DNA from: Bacteroidota bacterium
Lineage (GTDB): Bacteria; Bacteroidota; Bacteroidia; Cytophagales; Cyclobacteriaceae
Direction of reading: 5' to 3'
NCBI GenBank assembly: GCA_023431285.1
Contig: JAEYXN010000203.1
Span: forward strand, 1 to 11,734
DNA length: 11,734 nucleotides
Shown: piece after piece, positions 6,405 to 11,734 of the stretch
Position numbering within the stretch: position 1 is the stretch's first letter
Layout: the number at the start of each line of letters is the position of its first letter
Notes under the pieces: model-generated
The model's input: the letters and a program-made list of their open reading frames with translations, nothing else
Databases searched by the model: none
What the model was told of the DNA's origin: nothing
Translations under genes and position numbers: made by a program

Positions 6405-7208
6405 CTAACCATTCGTCTCAATCGCGATCACATTTACTCTTACAGCTGAACGCGCGTCATCAAAGAGACGATCGATTACCTTTTCGTACAAATCTTCGTT
6501 GAATTGCTCATGAATAAGAATTGTACGCTCCCCAAGATGAAGAAAAGACTTCGCGCGTTCCAGATCAGCAGTGGTCAGATCCTGAAGAATCGTTGAAGGG
6601 TCAATCGTGAAGTTGGCGCGGTTCTGTTTCGCTAGTCCTACCGGAGATTTTCCCAACTGAGTAGCCTGTGTTCTTACACGGTCTCCGATATTTAACGCCA
6701 CAAGCACACGTGTAGATTGTCCTCTGTTGTTAAACTTTCCGCTGAAAGCGATGGAAGGTTTTCCGTTGGCCAGAAAATCTGCGAAGTCTACATTCTCAGG
6801 AGTGGCCTCCGATGCGGGAACAATTATCAACTCGTAAGTATCCGGTTGTAATGTCAATGAAATATCAATCGGATCATACTTTCCCTGTTGCGCAGGAATA
6901 TTGAAGAGAAGCTCAGCCGTTCCGGAGCCCGACCCGGTCAGGTTGATTCTTTTGTCTTCCGCTTCATTCGAATGAGAGAAAGTAAATTGATTTCCATCCG
7001 TACGTTTTGCAACCATGTCCACTTGAAGAACATGCAGGTAAGCTTGTTCCACAGTCATCTTTCCCTGCATGGCCGCGTTAGTCTGCAATGCCATCGTTGT
7101 TTCTATCGAAGCCTCCATTGATGGATCTTCCGTGTCACATTGCGTAAAAACCGCGACGACGATCAGGAGCATTAGCCCTCTGAACAGAGTTGGAAACCTT
7201 GATATCAT
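6405..7208 (-). CDS. Lipoprotein with acidic tether, function unknown
   Basis: The ATG at 7208 gives 267 residues starting MISRFPTLFRGLMLLIVVAVFTQC. The reading frame stays open to an ATG at 7364, but those 52 residues look non-coding and would bury the signal peptide. The hydrophobic stretch at about 11-22 ends in FTQC with Cys24 as likely lipidation site, again with Gln at -1. The next residues (DTEDPS) are acidic, like the export signals that send Bacteroidota lipoproteins to the cell surface; surface location is inference. The body looks like one or two beta-sandwich domains (for example LTLQPDTYELIIV and PSIAFSGKFNN), faintly like DUF4382-type lipoproteins. A charged helical C-terminus of about 60 residues (DLTTADLERAKSF, DLYEKVIDRLFDDARSAV) follows. 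No enzyme motif is seen. It sits alone, about 250 bases downstream of the glycoside hydrolase gene on the same strand, and probably has its own promoter. Confidence 0.78.
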   Translation of the reverse strand: MISRFPTLFRGLMLLIVVAVFTQCDTEDPSMEASIETTMALQTNAAMQGKMTVEQAYLHVLQVDMVAKRTDGNQFTFSHSNEAEDKRINLTGSGSGTAELLFNIPAQQGKYDPIDISLTLQPDTYELIIVPASEATPENVDFADFLANGKPSIAFSGKFNNRGQSTRVLVALNIGDRVRTQATQLGKSPVGLAKQNRANFTIDPSTILQDLTTADLERAKSFLHLGERTILIHEQFNEDLYEKVIDRLFDDARSAVRVNVIAIETNG

Positions 7209-7235
7209 ACTTGTAGTGGTTAATGACTTTGGAGA

Positions 7236-7251
7236 ATGGAGATTACTCCAT
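7236..7251. promoter_or_regulatory. Perfect dyad in the leader of the lipoprotein gene
   Basis: ATGGAG-ATTA-CTCCAT is a perfect 6-bp inverted repeat with a 4-base centre, 27 bases upstream of the lipoprotein start. It could be an operator or a small hairpin in the 5' untranslated region. There is no T-run beside it, so it is not a terminator. A 6-bp match can occur by chance. Confidence 0.25.
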
Positions 7252-7419
7252 GTAAAGCGGATTCCATAAACTTCCTGCCAATGTAGGACATGCCGACTTG
7301 CGTTACCGGGTATCCCGTAGCCTGAGCCTGCTTTGTTCGATGTGGAATATGTTGCGCAATTCATCCGGAACCCTTCTACCCGCCACGAAAATCGGCAAGG
7401 AATAGGTACGGAATATACT

Positions 7420-7447
7420 GACCTTTAAATCTAAAGTAAAGACCTTT
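7420..7447. repeat. Pair of GACCTTT direct repeats 21 bases apart, with an internal dyad
   Basis: GACCTTT occurs at 7420-7426 and again at 7441-7447, a start-to-start distance of 21 bases, or two helical turns. Between and overlapping them is the dyad CTTTA-AATC-TAAAG (7423-7436). It lies just past the glycoside hydrolase stop and about 210-240 bases before the lipoprotein start, so it could be a regulator-binding site for the lipoprotein gene. The region is A/T rich and the repeats short, so chance is possible. Confidence 0.25.
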
Positions 7448-7457
7448 GTGCGGAACG

Positions 7458-9308
7458 TCAGAAAGAATTTCCTTCAGGTCGCGATCTCAAAACGCTCGCG
7501 GGTACCCACAATTCACCGGTGTGAAAGTCCAGAAGCCCGTTCCGCTCGTCCTCAATATTCGTCGCCTGCGTGTAAATATCCCCTGCGATACTGCGTTTTC
7601 TGAGCTCCTCCTTAAACAATCGGATCTTCTCTACCCGGCCTTCAGCATCGGATGGCCCTCCGTAATCAGCAAATCCGAAACCGCCCCACTCGCTGACCAC
7701 CAGGGGAACCTGTCCCCGGTAAAAGAAAGGATCGCCCACCACAAGAGGATGAACGGCAACCTTATCGAGCTCTCCGCTGACAAGATTGTCCAGCACCTCT
7801 TTCCATCGCTCTACGTCAGGTGTGTAAATATGGGCGGTAAGCAAGTCTGATTTCAAACGCCCCTCCATCGAGATGTGGTGCCAGCCATCGTTGTCGATGA
7901 CGAGAAACTGCGGGTGATGGATCGACATATAATGATACGTATCTACAATATACTGACGCGTCTTATGATTGGTGACAATGTCCTGGATGCCCCAGTCTTC
8001 ATTATAAAGGCTCCACATGATGATCGAAGGATTCGTTTCAATCAGCGCAAGCATCCTTTGTAATTCCTCCCAATGGTTCTTGCGACTTTGATTTGTAGAG
8101 CTATGCGGACTCGGGACCTCCACCCAAAGGAGAAGTCCTAATTCATCAGCAAGATTATAGATCCTTGGATCAACACCCGCAATGTGAACACGCACAAGAT
8201 TGCATCCCAGTTCCTTCATGGCGCGCATATGCTGTTTCATCTCTTCGTATGTGGCCGTTCCGGGCTGGTAAAGAATCCCGTCGAGATACACCGGCTGATT
8301 GTTGAGATAAACGTAACGTCCGCGGGCCTCTACCTTCCGCAATCCAAAGTGTGCTTGTATTTCCGCGCTGTAACCCTTTTCGTCAATGAGCTGCGCCACA
8401 AGTCTGTATAGGTTCGGCGCCTCAGGGCTCCACAATTTGGCACCCGGCACCTCCAGAGCGACACGCTGATTCTTCTGACCCGCCGCAAGGAGCAGAGGGT
8501 AATCCGATGTGGCCATGGGAGCGCCGGAGGTCTGATCATAACCGTATACGTTCAACCGGAGAATGTACCTGCCGGGATCATGAATACGGGTAGTGAAATT
8601 GAAACGCACCAGCTGGTCTTCTACAAGACTGACAACACCGATCCTGGAGCGGAGGCGATTGCGTTCAACAGTTTCGAGCCACACACTGCGTACCGCCCCG
8701 GTATAGGTTTGATACCATATTCCTCCGCGCTTGTAAACATGCGATTCCTGTTTTCCACGGGTAAGATCCGAATCCATCGTATCGGCAATACGAACTGTAA
8801 GCCTGTTAACTGGAAGAAGATGAGAATCAGGAACCTCATAAGAGAACGATGTGTACTCACCGAAATGAACTTCTTCTCCTTCTATTGTTTTGAGCGGATT
8901 TCCATTCAGCCATACCCGCGTTTCATATCCGCACGCACCGAAGGTAAGCTGATACATCAGGTGAGATAAATCCGCCGGGGTCTTCCCCAGCTCAAATGTT
9001 CTTTCATACCACACGACAACTTTATCACGCCAGGCCTCCTGCGTTGATTGGTCATGCGCTTTCAGAATGTGATCCTCCACTGATCCCGGCCATGAGGCCT
9101 TATGCTCAAACTTATGATGAACGTGCCATCCCTGAAGAAGCCCTTCATCGTTTTTGTCCAAAGCAAAATTCCATTCGCCATCCAGTAGCAGGTACTTATT
9201 ACTGCGAAGCACTGTACGTGGAAGTGCATGACTTGGCTGGGATTGTAGTGCGTCTTCTTTTAATTCGGTTGATGCAAAATTCGGGAGAACGTGGTCCATT
9301 TTATTCAT
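7458..9308 (-). CDS. Glycoside hydrolase family 2 enzyme, cytoplasmic
   Basis: The 616-residue protein has the three-domain core of GH2. A sugar-binding jelly roll spans about residues 37-215 (LDGEWNFALD, GYETRVWLNG, RGGIWYQTYTG), an immunoglobulin-like domain about 217-325 (AKLWSPEAPNLY), and a TIM barrel about 326-605. GH2 enzymes are retaining glycosidases: the acid/base is Glu437 in WSLYNEDW, with the family's Asn436 before it, and the nucleophile is Glu540 in VVSEWGGFG. The NKKG motif that marks beta-glucuronidases is absent; instead the barrel ends with TQATNIEDERNGLL, as in unassigned GH2 enzymes. Beta-galactosidase, mannosidase or another activity cannot be decided from sequence. There is no signal peptide, so it probably acts in the cytoplasm on imported oligosaccharides or glycosides. 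No SusC/SusD pair, transporter or sugar regulator lies nearby. The ATG at 9308 and another at 9299 are both possible; no Shine-Dalgarno site chooses between them. Confidence 0.92.
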   Translation of the reverse strand: MNKMDHVLPNFASTELKEDALQSQPSHALPRTVLRSNKYLLLDGEWNFALDKNDEGLLQGWHVHHKFEHKASWPGSVEDHILKAHDQSTQEAWRDKVVVWYERTFELGKTPADLSHLMYQLTFGACGYETRVWLNGNPLKTIEGEEVHFGEYTSFSYEVPDSHLLPVNRLTVRIADTMDSDLTRGKQESHVYKRGGIWYQTYTGAVRSVWLETVERNRLRSRIGVVSLVEDQLVRFNFTTRIHDPGRYILRLNVYGYDQTSGAPMATSDYPLLLAAGQKNQRVALEVPGAKLWSPEAPNLYRLVAQLIDEKGYSAEIQAHFGLRKVEARGRYVYLNNQPVYLDGILYQPGTATYEEMKQHMRAMKELGCNLVRVHIAGVDPRIYNLADELGLLLWVEVPSPHSSTNQSRKNHWEELQRMLALIETNPSIIMWSLYNEDWGIQDIVTNHKTRQYIVDTYHYMSIHHPQFLVIDNDGWHHISMEGRLKSDLLTAHIYTPDVERWKEVLDNLVSGELDKVAVHPLVVGDPFFYRGQVPLVVSEWGGFGFADYGGPSDAEGRVEKIRLFKEELRKRSIAGDIYTQATNIEDERNGLLDFHTGELWVPASVLRSRPEGNSF

Positions 9309-9420
9309 TATAAAATCGAAGATAAGCGCCCATATGATTCGACGCGCCCCGAAAGAATAAGGTAACGTGAAGAATCCAAGCCAGTGGCCGGAACTTTAAA
9401 GAAAGAAAAGAAACGTCGTG
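9309..9420. other. Intergenic region between the cysteine protein and the glycoside hydrolase
   Basis: These 112 bases hold a purine run on the plus strand (aaagaaagaaaagaaa, about 9399-9414) and a 9-base imperfect palindrome (gccagtggc). On the minus strand TATCTTCG, close before the hydrolase start, is one mismatch from the Bacteroidota -7 box but has no TTG at the right distance. No terminator is seen. Confidence 0.35.
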
Positions 9421-9678
9421 CTAGAAATAAACCAACCGGAGATTTGGCTGAGTGGCGTCGACCTTAAAACAAAGGCTCAGATTCTTTCCGAGCTGGAGTA
9501 ACACATCATCGTCGAATGCATTTGTGTCAATGATCTCCCCATTGCAGATGTCGCAGATATGTTCTGAATGAGGTTCACAACTGTTTTCAGGAAGCGAGAC
9601 TCTGTAGGGACAATCCAGTTTCCGGATGACTTCACCCTTGTCGGTATATAATATGCGCTTTACTGGATTGAACCTCAT
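9421..9678 (-). CDS. Small cysteine-containing protein, possible metal-binding
   Basis: The ATG at 9678 gives 85 residues starting MRFNPVKRILYTDKGE; a GTG two codons earlier (9684) is also open, but the ATG reading fits better. Cysteines are at 23 (LDCPYR), 34, 42 and 45 (CDIC) and 70 (LCFKV). I recall a loose family of small bacterial proteins with the plan 'LYTDKGE...CP...CxxC...DT...C-x-K', and this one follows it: the CDIC pair precedes EIIDT, and the last cysteine lies in LSLCFKV. A zinc-ribbon-like or redox role is possible, but no function is established to my knowledge. It has no signal peptide. It lies 112 bases upstream of the glycoside hydrolase gene on the same strand and downstream of the DUF5916 terminator, so it may share a transcript with the hydrolase. 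Confidence 0.7.
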   Translation of the reverse strand: MRFNPVKRILYTDKGEVIRKLDCPYRVSLPENSCEPHSEHICDICNGEIIDTNAFDDDVLLQLGKNLSLCFKVDATQPNLRLVYF

Positions 9679-9734
9679 ACTCACAGGTTTAAGTGCCCAA
9701 ATTAGTGTAACGTTGACACTTTTATAATGAAAAC

Positions 9735-9755
9735 CCCATGTTTTTCTGTCATGGG
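9735..9755. other. Hairpin upstream of the cysteine-protein gene
   Basis: CCCATG (9735-9740) pairs with CATGGG (9750-9755) around a 9-base loop. On the minus strand it is followed by GTTTTC, a weak T-run, so it may be a second, weaker terminator for the DUF5916 gene. It could also be a 5' untranslated structure for the small downstream gene. No choice between these is possible from sequence alone. Confidence 0.3.
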
Positions 9756-9773
9756 ATAAAATTCAGCGCCTTA

Positions 9774-9811
9774 GGAAAGAAAATCCATCCAGCCTTTCCG
9801 GGCTTGGATTT
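9774..9811 (-). terminator. Intrinsic terminator of the DUF5916 gene
   Basis: About 20 bases past the stop codon, AAATCCA plus AGCC (9781-9787, 9791-9794) pairs with GGCT plus TGGATTT (9801-9811). This makes an 11-bp stem with a 3-base bulge (9788-9790) and a 6-base loop. On the minus strand the stem runs into TTTTCTTTCC, a fair T-run. On the plus strand no T-run follows, so it acts for the minus strand. Confidence 0.6.
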
Positions 9812-9832
9812 ATTGCCAAGCTGCGGAAAAGA

Positions 9833-11734
9833 CTAAAGGACGAAACGATAAGTATACTTTATTAGGAAAATATTGTAGGGCTTATCAGGGAAATCAAAGC
9901 GGAAAGGGCGAAACACCTTCCCCTCGTCATCTTCATAAAAACCGCCGTTCCGTTCGCGGGTCCAGACAAGGAACAACGTCGAGCCGGGAATATACTCCCA
10001 ACGAACGACGAGATTCGACTTGAACTGGCCAAAATTAAAATCTGGTTTAGTGAAGCTGAATTCGTGCATGCCATTTCCGTCTTCGTCAATCTGGTACTGA
10101 TCGTCCAGGGAACTCATGCTATGAGAGGCAATGGAAACAAACCTATCCTTGTATTTCCCGGCACGGGAATCTGAAATCGTTTTAAAATTCGAATACTTTC
10201 CGATGGTCCCAAACGGTTGTCCCCAGTACTGAATGGAAAGGTTTGGCGTGATCATGTACGTCGCACGAATGGATAGCCGTACCAATTTCTGATCAATCTC
10301 CGCGACAACGTACTTCGCCTTATCTTCCTCCGGCGATGTTACCCACTGAAGGTGATTGTTGCTGTCGAAATAACTTCCGGACAACGAAAAGTTTAACGCA
10401 TTGATCGGCACGAAGAACAGATCCAATGATACACTGGTGTTCCGGGAATATCCTTCATCCCCATGGAACCTTTCCAGGTTGAGCTCAGCAGCAACTTTCT
10501 TCCGCCTGTCGCTGCCGATATAATTCCAGAAATAAAATCCACCAGGGTACTTCATCGACGGCCCACCGCGAAGATCAGCATTCGAAATGTTATGTAAGTT
10601 ATAGGAGATCCCTCCCCCCGTGTTCCAGAAATTAGTAAACTGAGCATGTGCGTTTGCATTAAATCCAGTATTCAGATTGCGCTTGCCGAAATCATACTCG
10701 CGCCATTGATTGATATTAAATCGCCGCGCTCTGGTAATCCCTCGTTGCTCCAGCACCCGATACTGCATCCAGAACCATTGATTAATGAAATCCGTCTGCG
10801 CAAGAAATCCAATGTCGTTTAACGCAAACTCCGGCGACTGCCACACGACGCCAAGGTCTGAAACCAGATTTCCACTCTTCTTACCTATGATGAATTGTCC
10901 ACCTGTTCCGGTAAGAGAGGTTCTGTTGGGATCAAAGTCCTTATGCGTGTTGTCAGGGCGTTGAAAAAAACGCTCCGGAGATTTCTGCGTCAACGCTATC
11001 GCTTCTTTCGAGCCGCGAACATGACTGAAAGATCCGCGGCCACTGATATAGTACTCTCTTTTTTTCCAATGATGAGTGAAGTCTACTCCACCTGTATAGG
11101 AGTCGCGGTGAAGATGAGATGCAAGATTCTGGTCGCCATTCATTCTTCTTACAGTCGATGCAAAGATCGCACCTACCAACGTGTTCCCCTTGTTGATATC
11201 CTGTTGCACGCGGGAAACAAGATAGTTTGTCGCAGGCTCAATGACTTCCTTTCGCCTGTAGCCAAGACTGTCAATCTCCGCATATTCCCTTTGCGTATAA
11301 CTCTCCAGAACAGCCCATGAGAATCCACGCTTGTTCTTTCCTGTGATCTTTGCCGCCCCAAGGATTGTTGAGTTTCGGTTAGGTCTGATATGCTCGTCAA
11401 CGCCATCGTCTTCACCATCAGGGTCAACGAGTGGCCACACCTGTGGAGACCTTCCAATCCTCCGTGAATAGAACAGGTTATTGTTATTGACGTTGCCAAC
11501 AGGAAAATTGAGTGTGTTGTTTCCCTCAATGAAGAAAGGCCTGCGCTCCTGGAAGAAAAGCTCAAACGCGGTAAGATTAACCTGTGATGGGTCAGCTTCA
11601 ACCTGACCGAAGTCCGGGTTCACCGTAAGGTCCAGCGTAATGTCACTGGTGATCCCGATCTTGGCGTCGAGCCCTGCATTTAATCCTTTGTCGCGTCCGG
11701 TGCGGAACGGATTTCCCTCTTCTTTCTGAAATGT
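9833..11734 (-). CDS. DUF5916 outer-membrane beta-barrel protein (N-terminus outside window)
   Basis: The frame stays open from the stop (TAG, 9835-9833) to the window edge, giving 633 residues of an incomplete protein. The internal GTG at 11623 is not the start: the residues before it (GLDAKIGITSDITLDLTV) continue the conserved block NPDFGQVEADPSQVNLTAFE that marks DUF5916. ERRPFFIEG and NNLFYSRRIGRSP follow, also typical. The rest alternates aromatic and polar residues in many short strands (for example TGGVDFTHHWKKREYYISG, SLSGSYFDS) and ends in KYTYRFVL, as expected of an outer-membrane beta-barrel closing strand. Family members usually begin with a signal peptide and a carbohydrate-binding family 9-like domain, about 200 residues, which would lie beyond the edge. 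The family's function is unknown; a role in surface binding or uptake is only a guess. A terminator follows, so it is transcribed apart from the next gene. Confidence 0.93.
   Translation of the reverse strand, partial: TFQKEEGNPFRTGRDKGLNAGLDAKIGITSDITLDLTVNPDFGQVEADPSQVNLTAFELFFQERRPFFIEGNNTLNFPVGNVNNNNLFYSRRIGRSPQVWPLVDPDGEDDGVDEHIRPNRNSTILGAAKITGKNKRGFSWAVLESYTQREYAEIDSLGYRRKEVIEPATNYLVSRVQQDINKGNTLVGAIFASTVRRMNGDQNLASHLHRDSYTGGVDFTHHWKKREYYISGRGSFSHVRGSKEAIALTQKSPERFFQRPDNTHKDFDPNRTSLTGTGGQFIIGKKSGNLVSDLGVVWQSPEFALNDIGFLAQTDFINQWFWMQYRVLEQRGITRARRFNINQWREYDFGKRNLNTGFNANAHAQFTNFWNTGGGISYNLHNISNADLRGGPSMKYPGGFYFWNYIGSDRRKKVAAELNLERFHGDEGYSRNTSVSLDLFFVPINALNFSLSGSYFDSNNHLQWVTSPEEDKAKYVVAEIDQKLVRLSIRATYMITPNLSIQYWGQPFGTIGKYSNFKTISDSRAGKYKDRFVSIASHSMSSLDDQYQIDEDGNGMHEFSFTKPDFNFGQFKSNLVVRWEYIPGSTLFLVWTRERNGGFYEDDEGKVFRPFRFDFPDKPYNIFLIKYTYRFVL

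Noticed and set aside
7209..7364. N-terminal extension of the lipoprotein up to the ATG at 7364
   Set aside because: The added 52 residues look non-coding and would bury a clear lipoprotein signal peptide that begins at the ATG at 7208.
11621..11623. GTG at 11623 as the start of the DUF5916 gene
   Set aside because: The frame stays open to the window edge and the upstream residues continue the family's conserved block.

Overview
The window looks like ordinary chromosomal DNA from a member of the Bacteroidota, most likely a Cytophagales-type environmental bacterium. Three proteins point there: a DUF5916-type outer-membrane protein, a secreted protein of the Bacteroidota family usually labelled (probably wrongly) 'asparagine synthetase B', and a SPOR-like protein tail. 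Lipoproteins with an acidic stretch after the lipid cysteine and the near absence of Shine-Dalgarno sites agree with this. Base composition looks uniform by eye. I see no phage genes, transposase, tRNA, rRNA or CRISPR array.

Layout. At the left edge is the 3' end of a plus-strand gene with a SPOR-like C-terminus (to 185). It meets, with one base between the stop codons, a two-gene minus-strand operon (187-1838): a secreted ThuA/glutamine-amidotransferase-like protein followed by a small putative lipoprotein, coupled by a GTGA overlap. Divergent from the operon is a MacB/FtsX-type ABC transporter permease (2012-3253) with no ATPase gene beside it. A 72-residue acidic protein of unknown function (3260-3478, minus) abuts the permease's 3' end; a possible 10-codon leader ORF with a strong Shine-Dalgarno site overlaps its start. 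Divergent from that is ligD (3561-6272), a complete three-domain non-homologous end-joining ligase of 903 residues in the order phosphoesterase-ligase-polymerase, with the main catalytic residues of all three domains present. No ku gene is visible.

From 6405 to the right edge every gene is on the minus strand: an acidic-tether lipoprotein (6405-7208), a cytoplasmic family 2 glycoside hydrolase (7458-9308), a small cysteine-containing protein (9421-9678) and a DUF5916 beta-barrel protein cut by the window edge (9833-11734), which is followed by a plausible intrinsic terminator. The gaps of 112 to 249 bases between them suggest separate transcription units rather than one operon.

How the genes relate. 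Apart from the coupled pair at 187-1838, I see no convincing shared pathway. LigD would repair double-strand breaks together with a Ku protein encoded elsewhere. The permease, the lipoproteins and the DUF5916 protein all belong to the cell envelope, which is common in this phylum. I found no clear new multi-gene system. The best leads are the putative Cys/His active site in the misnamed 'asparagine synthetase B' family, the leader ORF before the 72-residue gene, and the unassigned small proteins.
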